Position numbers and translations under genes: made by a program
In this document: positions 47,061 through 58,768 of the stretch, one piece after another
Numbering within the stretch: the first letter of the stretch is position 1
Layout of the letters: each line of letters opens with the position of its first letter
Origin: Dermatemys mawii
Taxonomy: Eukaryota; Chordata; Testudines; Dermatemydidae
DNA length: 64,000 nucleotides
Reading direction: 5' to 3'
Assembly: GCA_007922305.1 (NCBI GenBank)
Contig: ML677334.1
Span: forward strand, 16,555,344-16,619,343
The notes under the pieces: model-generated
The model's input: the letters and a program-made list of their open reading frames with translations, nothing else
What the model was told of the DNA's origin: nothing
Database searches by the model: none

Positions 47061-47340
47061 TGCACAGAAGCAGGCGATAGCGAGTGATTTGTCCCTGAGT
47101 CTCTTTAACCTATACACAGATTTTATTATGAGACATGCTTGGAAGGTTCTGATGTAGTGGAAGGATTAGGGATTGCCACTGATGGACACCTCTTAATCAA
47201 CCTTAAATATATTGATGAGACAACACGCTTTGCTACAATCACCAATGCAATGCAACTTATGTTAGACTCTGTAAAACAGTTAGTGAAGAATATGGACTAT
47301 TCTTGAATGCGACGAAAATAAAATGTATGTACATTGACAC
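47061..47340 (+). pseudogene. RTE-like LINE RT relic, upstream part
   Basis: The plus frames give DLSLSLFNLYTDFIMRHAW (equivalent to GCILSPxLFNLYxEyIMR), then GIATDGHLLINLKYIDETT (equivalent to GGxxINNLRYADDTT, catalytic motif C, here changed to YIDE) and LFLNATKIKC. This block style belongs to RTE/BovB-type elements. It is cut by an LTR at 47341. Confidence 0.72.
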
Positions 47341-48157
47341 TGTGATGAATAGGGGGTTCTGTCTGTACCACTTCTGAATTTGGGATGATTTTGTGAAATT
47401 TATCATGAAATTATTGTGTCATGGAAATCCTAGATGTCTCTGGATCCCCCATGAGTTAGCAGGGTTGTGTCATGTCCACACCAGCCCAGAGACACTCAAT
47501 AATAGTCTATTCAAAATAAAACACCTGGGGACAATAGATTTGCTGTACCTGGAAGAAGACACTTCCTCCTCCTGTCTGAAGGTAGGGTGTTTGGGATTAA
47601 TGGTAAATTGCCAGAGTGCAAAATAAAAGAAGTAGGTGACGCCAGCAAGGGACTCTAGGTAGGGAACTAAGAGCCATTTTACACCCTGAGGGAGGCTGCT
47701 GCAGGGGCATTGTAGGCAAGGGAATGAAGGATCCTGCCAGACTGAAGAACACAGATCATCTCCAAGTACTCTCAACCCAATTCTCTCCCCGCTTCCTCCG
47801 GTCCCCTGGAGTTTAAACTGTAAACCAAAAGTTTCACATCTTTCAGGTGAAATCTTGGGAGAGCGGGTATGTTTAAGGATGACCAGTGCTGTGCCCAGAG
47901 GATTTAGATGGCTGGACAGTGGATTCCAACATTTGGAAGAGGGGGTTAATTAGAAGATATGCACCCTCAGAGTGAACTGAGGGACCTTAAGATTGGGGCT
48001 ATGGCTGCACTCTGTTCAGACCTTAAAACACCTTCAGGAATCCAGAGAGCAGAGTTGTGGATTCCCACAAAGCAAACTTTGGGTGACCAGGAAAGGGCAT
48101 TCACTGGGATCAGTGACAGAGCCAACTAACAAAAACAGACAGCAAGTGAACATCACA
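47341..48157. mobile_element. Probable solo LTR inside the RTE-like relic
   Basis: The unit starts tgtgatgaatag and ends gaacatcaca, giving 7-bp inverted TGTGATG/CATCACA ends with TG...CA. The LINE reading frame is interrupted exactly here and resumes at 48158 (INR.VVEAVHGFYYVGSYMAKQGG-like text in the next frame). No target duplication is obvious (gacac on the left, attaa on the right), which lowers confidence. It has no coding capacity. Confidence 0.6.
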
Positions 48158-48770
48158 ATTAATAGGTAAGTTGTAGAGGCAGTACACGGGTTTTATTATG
48201 TGGGGTCATATATGGCCAAGCAAGGAGGCCTTGCTAAAGAATCAGAAAATGACTAGGGATAACTTACTTAGCTATTGCCTCTCTTAAGAAAGTGTGGAAA
48301 AATCATGGCATCTTGAAATGATCGAAGATGTAACTGGTGAAAGCCTAACTTTTTCCATAGTAATTTATGGATGTGAGCTGTGGGTGGTTAATGCTGCTGA
48401 GAAGAAGAAAATTGAAGCTTTTGAAATGTGATTCTGGAGAAGAGCCTTGCATAGAAAAAGAGAAGAATGTCTATGTTAGAAATATTATTGGAGAGAAGCA
48501 GACCCTGATGTTAGAAATGAAAAAGGAAGAACCCCCCCACAAACATATGTACTTTGGTCACATTAGCTGAAAAGATGGAAACAACCCAGAGAAAGTTATT
48601 ATGGAAGAAATGGTGTAGGTGTATCATAGTAGTGGCTAATCAGTGAGGAGCTGGATAGGTGGTGTGCAGCAGATCACTGGAAGGTCAGCTGCTATGTGCT
48701 TGAAGTTAGCGCTGGATCATGACAACTAGAGGGAAGCAGCAGTGCACATGCCCAGAGATGGAAATATAGG
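48158..48770 (+). pseudogene. RTE-like LINE relic, downstream part
   Basis: The plus frames contain a FYYVGSYMAKQGG block (equivalent to YLGSxIxxDGG), a VIYGCELWVVNAAEKKKIEAFE-like block at 48357-48427 (equivalent to YGCESWxxxxAExxxIxAFE, in shifting frames), ERSRP/LEKS scraps, then FGHI (48556-48567), and GGVQQITGRSAAMCLKLALDHDN near 48660-48725. The last matches the GIxxxTGxSLxELxxLAxDRxxWR C-terminus of RTE/BovB elements. Confidence 0.75.
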
Positions 48771-48839
48771 TGCCTAGAGAACTTTTATGTTGAATATTTA
48801 AGCGCTCAGTGAGTTTAGGTGATTACAAGGTTTCAAGGG

Positions 48840-48935
48840 AGTTTTGTGGATTGCAGTGGAACCAAAACTGGGACTTAGGCATCTAAATCCAGGGTTTAGG
48901 CACCTAAAAACCTTTGTGGATCTGGGCCAGAGAAA
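48840..48935. repeat. Palindromic MITE relic
   Basis: The text ttaggcatctaaatcc, tttaggcacctaaaaacc and tttgtggatctgggcc is one side of a widespread sauropsid palindromic repeat; the other side is decayed. Confidence 0.5.
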
Positions 48936-49507
48936 TTAAGGTCAAAAGTTTCCACTAATGTAGAGTACCCAATTTGAGACAAATTTAGCATGGGTCCTAC
49001 AGATAGCAATCTCCTTCACTATACAGCCCAGATACATTCCCCAGTGCAGGTCCATCTTGAATGAGGCAGAGGTCCTGAGAAGAAAGAGTACGGCATCATG
49101 TAGTTAAAGACTGTATTATAATATATAAGCACAAGGGAGCTGAATTACAGATATGCAGGCAACCTTAATTTTGACATTTCTTAAATTTTCAGTGATTCAC
49201 TTGACAATCTTAATAATGTTCTTTCAATGTAGTTTTCTGTGTGTAATTATAACTAAACCGTGAAGTTAGCCTCTACTTACTGTGAACTATCAGCTATATT
49301 TGAGAACATTTACAGCTCTCTCATCTAGCTTGGATATCATCTATGAAATAGCATTGTTGCTAGTTTATATCAAAACACACAATTAATCAAATGAAACTAT
49401 TGTTTCAAACTTTTTTTTTTTTGCTAAAGAGAAAAAAGTTATAAAAGGTCTTTTATTTTATAAAATTTCACTGAAAGTGATAGTCTTATAACGTTTCTGA
49501 TTTCCTG
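48936..49507. other. No gene seen
   Basis: AT-rich DNA. Confidence 0.5.
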
Positions 49508-49545
49508 CTTTCTTTCTTTCTTCTATCTATCTATCTATCTATCTA
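49508..49545. repeat. Compound microsatellite (TTTC)n(TATC)n
   Basis: About three units of tttc followed by about six units of tatc. Confidence 0.93.
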
Positions 49546-51990
49546 ATCTGATGGATTAGCCAGGCAATCTTTCTTTTTTTCTCAGTTAAACTCCCTATCA
49601 GTCTCTCTCCAATTACTGGTCTGTCCCAGACAGATCTACAGTTTCTCTTACTGTCCAATTTCCATTACAAAATGCCACAACGTGCTACTAATCCCTAGAC
49701 TTTTTCTCTCCCTCTTGAATTGCTTAAGATGCTAAAAACTGGTTCTTGGCAGCAGTTGCTGAGAACAGTTAAAATTTAATAACCTTTACTTATAATTACA
49801 AATGGTGCCATGAAGAGAGCTATTGAGAAAAGTGGAGGTTTTTTAATGTCCTGTAAACTGCACAGTATTAACATCCATCTGGGAAGAAATAATGGGATTC
49901 CTTTTGTTTCATAATTATGTTCAGTTTGATATTAGGATATCTCTAATCTATTTCTAGATGCCTATTTGGGGGCATTTGAAGACTTTTTTTTTGATATTTA
50001 AAGCCTAGGGTATCTTTACTAAACTTATATTATCTGTACTTTTTAGGGTTTTTTAAACACCATTACAGGGGATTGTGGCCAACAACTGATGTGTGGTTAA
50101 TTAATTCATGTTATTTTTTTTCCTTGGAGGCAATTAGCACATCAATCATAACAGATTTTTAACAATTGGTAAATGGCTGCTACCAGACAATACTGGCCAT
50201 AAGAAAACAAATCTCTCTGTGAATAAGAATATATAAATATTATGACAATTACTGGTGTATTACTTCACCTGTAAGTGACCAGAATGAAAATGCAACAGTA
50301 GTGGCTTATTTTATGTAATCTCTACTAGAAGAAAGTGCACATACATTAATATGAGAGGAAATTGAAGCTATTGCTTGGTTTCTGTTTTAAATATTAATCA
50401 CTTCTTGGTATTTTCGTCACTTTGTACTATGCTGCCTGAACTTTCTCAAAATAAAACTGTAAAGGTAAAACTTCTGCCTTGACTTAAACAGAATGCAACT
50501 TCTAATGACACTGAAAGCAAATTCCACATGGATTGCATTCTGTACTGCAGATTCAGAACAAATTTTCATTGACTTCAAAGGGGTTACACTTGGTTTAATT
50601 CAAGGTACAATGTAGCCCTTTGTATTTGTCCAAATAATAAGATCCTGGTCTCCTTAGTCATGTAATATTCTGACTGAAGTCAAGAGAAGAAAGATTAGGT
50701 TCATTGTTTGAAAATCTGATCTAGTACTATTGAGAACTGTGGCTTTTATGATCAAATAAAATATTTTTCTGTATATCTTGTGGAGCTAATGCTGAAATGT
50801 ATGTAGTGGAATTTGTATTCTGTGAATGGAATGTGTATAATCTGTTGCACTCATGTTGCATCACTGTGAAATCAGTGTTTGGGTGTATTTAACACCAACA
50901 GACATCGACTGTCAGTGGGTAGGATTGAACCTGGGGTTTTGGGAGCTTAATTCATTAGCTTCTATCATATGAACTAAAAGCCTGCTTGCTGGCTGTTAGC
51001 TAAGGTTGTAGAGCAGACTCATTTAATCTCTTTCTAAGTGGTCACAGTGCCACTAGATGGGACAGAACACCACAGCCAGAAGGTATGTGGGTTACATGTA
51101 CATTACAGAACCTGTTGTTGAAGCATGTTTCTGAATTTTCAAAAGATATGAACATTGTAGAATTTGTTTTGCTGAATGCCAAGTCTCCTTAACTTGGGAC
51201 AGTAAGTTGCTTGCTTGCATTTACTCAAAATAGTTATATGTTAAACAGATACAGACATTATGGCTAAGAACTTTAAAATGTGCCTTTCAAAGATTAAATA
51301 TATTGCCAGGCAATATGAGTTTAGCACTTAGGGTTGGACATGGACATGTTGTGAGTCTGTATTCCAGAACACAGTCTGTGTTTTTGCTGTTGTATTTCTT
51401 TCTGGATTTTCCTAAGCTTATGAATATTGTGGAATTTGCTTTCAGTGTCACTAGAAGTTGCATTCTGTTTAAGTCATTAGAAGTAGAAGTATTAGCTTTA
51501 ATTCTATTTTTAGAAATACGATGGATAAGTTAAGGGCTTTTTCAGTTCTGGGTAAAAAAAAAATATGATCATGAAAAACTGTGGCCTTAATCTTGCAGAC
51601 ATTTAACTTCAGACAGGTGATTTTCACAGGTCAACTCTCAAGACTTTTCATACATCCTTCACCATGTGCAAGATGGTGGCTTATAGTCTTCAGTCAAGAT
51701 TAAAACATTAGTTCTAGGAATACCTAGATGCTGTGGGAAGAAGAAAGAGTAATTCAGTAGGCAGCAGTTTTTCTCCATCTAAGTGATTACTGAACCAATG
51801 ACACAGCATTGTGGTAGGGCACGCTGTGCAGCTGAAGATGTTGAGGTTCTAGTCATATAGAGAAATCCTATAGAATATAACTGAAAACCATAATATTTGA
51901 ATAGATTTGTTTTTAACGATGCTGGAGAATGCAAGAGGATTACATCCCATCCTCTAAATTTAAAAATTCTCTAACACTGTGTACATTTTT
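49546..51990. other. No gene seen
   Basis: AT-rich unique-looking DNA. A decayed MITE piece may lie at 50555-50640 (attgacttcaaaggggttac). No domain-bearing frame is present. Confidence 0.45.
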
Positions 51991-51996
51991 ATTAAA

Positions 51997-52397
51997 GAGA
52001 CAAGGTATGTGAAGTACTATCTTATATTAGAACGACTTCTAATGGTGAGAGAAACAAGCGCTTGAACTTATGCAGAGCTCTTCAGGTCTGGGAGAAGTAC
52101 TCAGGGCTTGTCTACACTTAAAATGCTATAGGCTGCTGCTGCACCCCTGTGGTGCTTAAGTATAGACACTACCTCTGTCAGGGGAAGGAGTCCTCCCATC
52201 AGCATAAATAATCCACCTCCTCAAGAGGCTGTAGCTAGGTTGATTGGTCCAGCTATGCCAATGTGACGTTTTAAGTGTAGACCTGCTCTGAGTATCCTTC
52301 CTAGACCTGAAGAAGAGCTCTGTGAAGCTCAGTAGTCTGCTTCTCTCACCAATAGAAGTTGATCCAGTAAAAGATATTACCTCACCCACCTTGTCTC
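51997..52397. mobile_element. Large foldback built of two inverted Penelope-type end repeats
   Basis: The left arm (51997-52101) and right arm (52291-52397) are inverted copies. Shared blocks, read from the right arm, are agacctgaagaagagctctg, ttctctcaccaatagaagtt, aaaagatattacctcac and ccaccttgtctc. The right arm is the terminal repeat of another Penelope-like family that I recall (ending in aatatcttgg-type text followed by a ggctacaacaac-like tail). A MITE (52102-52290) lies exactly between the arms. An internally deleted PLE with inverted ends, later hit by a MITE, is the simplest reading. Confidence 0.72.
52102..52290. mobile_element. hAT-like MITE at the centre of the foldback
   Basis: The element begins cagggcttgtctacactta and ends taagtgtagacctgctctg; these are inverted at 16 of 19 positions. 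The flanks agtact and agtatc are similar but are also parts of the two inverted arms, so a target duplication cannot be separated. Non-coding; a TCTACACT-ended family common in turtles. Confidence 0.8.
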
Positions 52398-52950
52398 TCT
52401 AATATCTTGGCACCAAAATGGTTACAACAACACTGTAAACATACATTTTATAGCACTCTCCACAGAACCCTATTATAGTTCTATTTTTTAAAAAAGCTCC
52501 CTAAGAAATTCTGTGGGACTTTTTCCATAAAAAACAAGCCTCTTGCAAATATTAAAGATCATTTGACATGTTTCATAAAAGCCAGAGCATTAATTTCAGT
52601 GTCCTGGTAAAATTCCAGCTCAGGTCATTACATCTGCCTATCTAAATTAGTGCTGCCGTATCATTTGGATGCAGTATCCATCTTCATATCGTGTGCTGAA
52701 GTGTTGGGAAGTGTTTCTGTGCACTATTAAATTGTCATCTTTTCTGTAGAGGTGCCTGCATTTTTAGAGGTGGGTGAAATATCTCTTTATATCCCTTACT
52801 TTTTCACAGTTATGTTATAAGAATCAATTAACACTGGTGAACTGCCTAGATAGGTTCAGATGAAAGGCTGAATATGAGAACAAAATACTATTACGAATTC
52901 TGAGTTTCAAGCCCCAGTGAGCAAACTCTTCCAAGCACAACAGACTGCAC
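52398..52950. other. No gene seen
   Basis: AT-rich DNA after the Penelope-type tail (up to about 52440, ggttacaacaacactg). Confidence 0.45.
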
Positions 52951-52954
52951 CAGG

Positions 52955-53100
52955 TCTCCCTCTAGTGGTTAGTACACTAGATTATAACTATTACTTCTAC
53001 CTGCTAACATAGGTATTCCTTTAATATACAAGATAGAGGACTGTGCTTTGGTGTTGAAGGTCCTGGATTCAAATTCCACGGAAGACCCATATGGGTATTG
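52955..53100. repeat. tRNA-like SINE relic
   Basis: There is an A-box-like piece (ctagtggttagtacactag at 52963) and, 80 bases on, a B-box-like piece (tcctggattcaaattcc at 53060). The spacing is too long for a tRNA gene, so this looks like a tRNA-derived SINE with an insertion, similar to 27600-27880. Confidence 0.45.
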
Positions 53101-55035
53101 CTGCACAAAGAGTTAATAGGTTGTCTTGCTAATTCACTTTTTGTTGTGACTGTACAATACATAATGAACAAAACAGGAATTTTATTCAGGAGCCAGAGGA
53201 CCTGCTGAAGCCATGAAGGGAAGTTCACACTTCAAGCATTGCCACTTGATCTCACCAATTTTTTTTTCTTAGTGGGGGTAATCTTCATCCTGGCACCCTG
53301 TCAAATGATATAAAAAAGGGGAGACTGGGTGCATTGCCTAAACACCAAACTATACGTGTTTCCAAGTCATTTTGATTAATTTCAGGTTTAGATGGGTAAG
53401 CCTCAGTATAGAAAAAAAGAATGCTCATTTGGGTCTTTTGAGATCAGTGGGATTCTTTTCACTGAGTTCACTGTTTTTTGGATCAGGCCATCGGATCCTA
53501 AAACAAAAATATAAAAGATATCTTTTCAGAGCTTTCACTTCAGTTTATGTAAAAATTTGCTGCTTGCTTGTTTAAGGCGAAATCCTGGTATCATGAGATG
53601 AAATCCCAGGTATTCCACTCAAACCTAAAATCAATGGGATTTTTGCCTAAGTAAAGAGCAAATAAAATACAGATTTTAGCCTATAAATTGTGTTTTATGG
53701 AACATGCTTATCTCTTTTTATGTTCCATAATGTATATTTTAGTACATCGCCACGGCTTATTCCACATCCCTTCCCACCCAATATTAACACAAGCACATGT
53801 TCAATCATAGGATAACAAGTAGGCAGCCAAGTAAATGAAGCATAATTGGTTGACTACAGTTTTTTATCAATAGCACAATGTCTGTTAATGTGACCTTTTA
53901 AATTAACCTACTTTAAAGATGTAATCATTCAAAATAGACAGGTACAAAGAAGCTTATTAGCAATAAGTAAAATGAAAATACAACCCATCAATCAGATTTC
54001 ATGATTGCCAGATAAAAATGTTCCTCTCCCCAATCTAGATAAGTACTGGGGCCTTTTAGCTCTAGTAGGAACAATGGCTTAATCAACAGTGCTCAGTTTG
54101 AAGGGTTAAATTCTACTCCACAAGAGTTTGTCTCGCTCATTCAACAAAATTTCATGCCATGAAAAGGAGACTACATCTGGTTTTCTGATGTTCATTTAAC
54201 CAGTTTTGAGAATTTGTTCTTGAAAATAAATTCCTTCATTTTCCTTTGCATGCTACAGGCATAACTTACTACCGTAGAAGAAGCTGGAGACAGTAGCATA
54301 ATATCCAGAGCTTAAGAAAAATGATTTTGACTAATTACCTGATCTGTCAGTCCTTTAAAACATATGCCATTTACTTTAGCAGTCAGTCATTTGAGACATA
54401 AGTCCAGAGCAATAGCAGATCTCATAAAATGGCAAAAAATTGCCACACAAGTACAAAATACCTCAATCAAGAAAGAAAAGTATATACTAATGTGAAGTCT
54501 GGACATGAAAACATAGGTACTTAATTGTGACTGTGCTCCATCAGCTATGTGTGGGGCATGACGCTCACTTTAGTTTTACCCTGCTCCAGAGAATGGTAGT
54601 AATTTTCTGCTGGTTCACACTCCCATCCTCACGCCAGCTCAGCTTTGCCATCCACTGATTCCCTCACCCATATGCTTGGGAGAGAAGCAATAGGTGGGTG
54701 CAGTACCTGCTTACCCTTGCACATCTAGACTCCAGGTCCAAATAGGTCATGCAGCTGCATAAGTGGGCTTCTTACTCCCCCTTATATCATTATATAGGTG
54801 TACAGGCCAAGTGACAATCTAACACTCAGTAAATTCAATTAAAATTTTAATTTGCAAGACAGAATTTAACTCAAATGTGACATGCTTTTCACTGAAGGCC
54901 AGGATCTATCTAGTTCTTAAACTCAGGTGATTTAAGAATGTAGAAACCCAAGTGAGCATTTGAAGGTGTCAGTGCCTCGTGAGTATTGGGAGAAGCAATC
55001 CATCACCTCCACTACATTAACAGTTCAGAAAGCAT
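53101..55035. other. No gene; one decayed palindromic repeat
   Basis: At 53575-53690 a decayed member of the GTGAAATC palindromic family is seen (gcgaaatcctggtatcatg; aaatcaatgggatttttgcc). The rest is AT-rich without coding signal. Confidence 0.45.
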
Positions 55036-55039
55036 TGAT

Positions 55040-55226
55040 GTGGTAGGCCAACACTGGAATGGGTTACCTAGGGAAGTGGTGGAATCTCCTTCCTTAGAGG
55101 TTTTTAAGGTCAGGCTTGACAAAGCCCTGGCTGGGATGATTTATTTGGGGATTGGTCCTGCTTTGAGCAAGGGGTTGGACTACACGACCTCTTGAGGTCC
55201 CTTCCAACCCTTATAGTCTATGATTC
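55040..55226 (+). mobile_element. CR1 LINE 3' end, 5'-truncated
   Basis: The plus frame reads [20 protein letters not shown] and then [10 protein letters not shown], the CR1 ORF2 C-terminus. The 3' UTR follows (ggggttggactacacgacct) up to ctatgattc, the CR1 terminal repeat. Only about 190 bp of the element is kept. The coding part has no stop before its natural end region. Confidence 0.9.
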
Positions 55227-55890
55227 CCTCTCACACTTTCACTATTTACAACACCTATTTCATGGCATAAGGAGGTATCCCTAAGAATTGGAAACCCAAT
55301 AAGTTTTATGTTTACCCTAGAACGAATTGTATATTTCCATATCAGAGGAAGTGATTTAAGTCTGTCCTATATATGGACAGTTCTACACCCACATCAGCTT
55401 TCCCCAGAAAAAGCAATAGGAAGATTCTAGCTATTTAAACTTGCCTTAGTAATGAAGGTTCCTTTTTTCATAAAAAGTTTCGTTTCTGAAAATCTCTGAG
55501 CCAGAATCTGATAAAGGTGAGACTACAAAGGGACTGCTTGACCTGCCATCCAAATGAATAAATAAAAAATGTGTCAGGCTTCACATAAAGCACTTATTTC
55601 TACTTCTTACTGGTCTCTAAACATGAAAGATCTTGTTTGTTTCTCTAATTTAAATATAGTGAGATCAAAGAAACAATGGCATATAATCTGCTGCCTTTCT
55701 AGCACTGTTTCAAAACAAGAATCAATTGAAAATTGACCAGAAAATGCACCATAAGTTGCAAGGTGATTTTTCATATCTGTTTTCTATTACCAAACAATTG
55801 CTTAGGCATCAGACTGCAATCTGAATGTCACCATGGAGAGGCACCCACCATACATATTTTTTTTTGGAAAGGAATTGTGGTTGGGTTTTA
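55227..55890. other. No gene seen
   Basis: AT-rich DNA. Confidence 0.5.
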
Positions 55891-55891
55891 A

Positions 55892-55990
55892 AATTATTGT
55901 TAGGTGTCTCCAGTGGCACCCACAATGTTCTGGGTGCTGTACGAATACAAACAAAGGCCTGGTTCCTATCCCAAAGAGCTGATCATTAAA
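55892..55990. repeat. SINE-like fragment
   Basis: The text ttaggtgtctccagtggcac, ccacaatgttctgggtgctg, tacgaatacaaaca and atcccaaagagctgatc belongs to a widespread amniote SINE-like repeat; no ends are preserved. Confidence 0.5.
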
Positions 55991-57479
55991 ACTGGTTGAA
56001 AAATGTTAATTGCTTTTTATGGAGAAACTTCAAAAATGCTTTGGTGGGGGGGTGTCATTTTTTTTTCCTTTCTCAGCTTAATTTGCAGTTTTTCCACTAG
56101 AAAAAAATGAGGAGTAAAAATTGAGAGAAAGGAAGAAAGAATTCTTGTTTCAAAGAAAAAAAAGTTGACCAAACTGATTTTTTTTTGTTGAAAAGTTTTG
56201 TTTGTGAAAAAATGCCATTTCCCCATGGAAATTTTCAGCCAGGTCTGCTTACAGTTTTCTCCCTCTGAATCTTTATACCTAGAGAGAGAGGTTCTGGGTA
56301 GGGTTCAAGGACGATCATTATTATGGTTTGTGGCCAGGACGCAGTCAAAATTGGTAAGAACTGTCAAGAACCTTGAGTCTTTCTTCATCACTCTCTTAGT
56401 CTTGAGAACTATGTGTGAAGGTGGTTAAGATGTTTCTAATATCTTCATCACCTGGCTAGTCTTCACTTCCTGCTCTTTCGGCGAAATCTTGATGCTACCA
56501 TTCAGGTCTTTCCCATGGTATTTTGTGGCTTGCCCGTTGCAAATTCCTCTAGTCTAGACAGTCACTAGAATAAATTCATTGCTTGGAGCTAGTGTAAAAT
56601 GTCATTTGCATATTTGCTTTCTGGGATTAACATATTGTGCCCATTGTGTATTCTTGACACTTTTCAATAGAACAGTGAGTGAATTACAGACTTCCTTTGA
56701 TGGTATGTAGCTAGTTAGCTATACTTCCTATATACAGTGCTTTGAGATCTATGGATAAAAATGCTATATAAAGTCAGGGTGTTATTGTTATTTTATGTTA
56801 TATATATAAATGCCTTGAATAGTGTGACCTAGTGTATAATGGCTAGTATTTTAATGTTTTTCTTACTTTTCTCTGATTTTACATTAAACTTCTTTAAAAA
56901 GACATTTGAAAGGACTGCATGGCTGCATGTTCAAAGATGGAAGCAAAATGGATCAAAATGAGTATTCAGTCTTCCAGCCCCATCCTATTTATGGGGAGCT
57001 CCCATCAAGGATAGGAGGAATTTTGTGTGAGTAGAGATGGAAACAAAGACGGCCTGTAAATATATTTCACTGCTGTATTTATTGAGCGAGGAATATTCCT
57101 TGACTCACTTTCTAATTCTTATACTTTTCCAGCTGTAATGACCTGCTACTGTTTTGTTTACTTTTTTCCCCAACTGTATTTGCACCAGTCACTAATAGTG
57201 CACAGTAGTGGTCTGAGAAAGTTAATAGTTAATTTACTAATCTGAGTTGGTTCTGTCAATAACTAGCAATATAAAAATTCAGATAGTTGGTTCGTATTAG
57301 CAATGGCCTATAAACAGTTTGTTGGTTCACTGAAACTGAATCTGTATAAGTAATGATGCATTTGTTTGTAGGACCAAAAGAGATAAACAAAAGCCTAATA
57401 AACATTTTCTGGACACTGAAAGCAAACTGCAGGCCAGGAAGGAAATAAAAGACCAAACAAATACTTATGTCATAATATA
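55991..57479. other. No gene; SINE tail remnant
   Basis: At 56735-56805 the text cagtgctttgagatctatgg followed by aaaatgctatataaag resembles a CORE-SINE 3' end. Otherwise this is AT-rich DNA with homopolymers, up to the Harbinger left end. Confidence 0.45.
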
Positions 57480-57499
57480 GGGGCTTAGTTACATTGGCA

Positions 57500-57660
57500 C
57501 TTTATAGCGCTATAAAGCCCCCACAAGCGCTATAACCTCCTCTCTGTCCACACTGGCAAGTCACATAGAGCGCTATAACCGCTGAGTTATAGCGCTATTG
57601 TTAATCCACCTCCGCATGGGGAATAAGGGCTGTAGTGCAGCTGCTGTAGCGCTACAGCAA
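57500..57660. promoter_or_regulatory. Subterminal AGCGCT motif cluster
   Basis: The palindromic hexamer agcgct occurs at 57506, 57526, 57569, 57591 and 57648, mostly inside tatagcgctata-like palindromes. Such dense subterminal motifs are candidate binding sites for the transposase or the SANT-like protein. The binding role is inferred. Confidence 0.55.
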
Positions 57661-57847
57661 GAATGTGGACACCCACTGCGCATTAATTGGCCTCCAGCCC
57701 GTCCCATAATTCCCGTTCGAGCCACTCCTGGTCATCACTTGCAAACTCTTTTGTCCTGTCCTCAGGTGACCACACGTCAGACCCGCCCTTTAAAGTTCCA
57801 GGGAAATTTGAAAATCCCCCTTCCTGTTTGCTCCAGCCAAGCGTGGA

Positions 57848-57946
57848 GTGCTCTCAGGGAATCTTTGCAGGTGATCATTCTCATTGATCTGATTGATTGC
57901 ATGGCGTGCTCTCAGGGAATCATTGCAGGTGATCATTCTGATTGAT
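57848..57946. repeat. Tandem repeat of about 42 bp in the SANT gene leader
   Basis: The sequence tgctctcagggaatctttgc plus the following aggtgatcattctcattgat is repeated with few changes (57849-57889 and 57907-57947), separated by a short spacer, just before the ATG at 57951. Confidence 0.85.
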
Positions 57947-58437
57947 CATCATGACTCCATGTGCCATGCCTCCTCGCAATAGGCGATCCCCAGCATGGAG
58001 CAATAGCGAGGTGCTGGACCTCATCAGCTGTTGGGGGGAAGAGGCTGTTCAGTCTCAGCTGTGGTCTAGCCGCAGGAATTTTGATACCTATGGGCAGATA
58101 TCACGGGCGTTGGCAGAAAGAGGCCATGAACGGGACACTCTGCAGTGCCGTGTTAAGGTAAAGGAGCTTAGGAATGCGTATTGCAAAGCCCGTGAGGCAA
58201 ACGGCTGCTCCGGGGCAGCCCCGGTGATTTGCAGATTTTATAAGGAGCTGCACACGATACTTGGTGGTGATCCTACGGTCACTCCATCGACCACCACGGA
58301 CACTTCCCACCCCACCAGTGAAGGGGGTAGTGAGGAGGAGGACGAAGAGCAGGAGGATGAAGAAGAGGAGGAGGATGAGGACGAGGACGAGGCGGCAGTG
58401 ACCCAGGGAATGGAGGAGTCCCTGGACGCATGCAGCC

Positions 58438-58764
58438 AGGAGCTCTTCTCAAGCCAGGAGGGCAGCCAGCCACAGCGTACGGTGGTTGCAGGGGGCAGCT
58501 CAGCAGCGGATTGCGGAGGTAAAGCTGCTTTTCTATGGGGAAGGCAGGCAGCTTGGGGTGGAAAGGGATGATGGGGGCATTCCACCTGGAGCTCTTCTCA
58601 AGCCAGGAGGAGGGCAGGGGGGCATGGAGCCAGGAGCTCTCCTCTAAAGCCAGGAGGAGGGCGGCCAGCCACAGCGTCCGGCGGTTGCAGGGGCCAGCAG
58701 GGATTGCGGAGGTAAAGCTGTTTTTCTATGGGGAAGGCAGGCAGCTTGTGGTGGAAAGGGATGC
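58438..58764 (+). repeat. Tandem duplication of an exon end with its splice donor
   Basis: About 135 bp, from caggagctcttctcaagcca through the donor gaggtaaagctg to ggtggaaagggatg, occurs at 58438-58571 and again, with small changes, at 58630-58764. Both copies keep a GT donor (58519 and 58722). The second copy lies in what would be intron for the first donor. Confidence 0.88.
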
Positions 58765-58768
58765 TTGC

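Noticed and set aside
58238..58585. Serine-rich minus frame
   Set aside because: It is the antisense of the Glu/Asp-rich run in the SANT-like exon (GAG/GAC triplets read as CTC/GTC).
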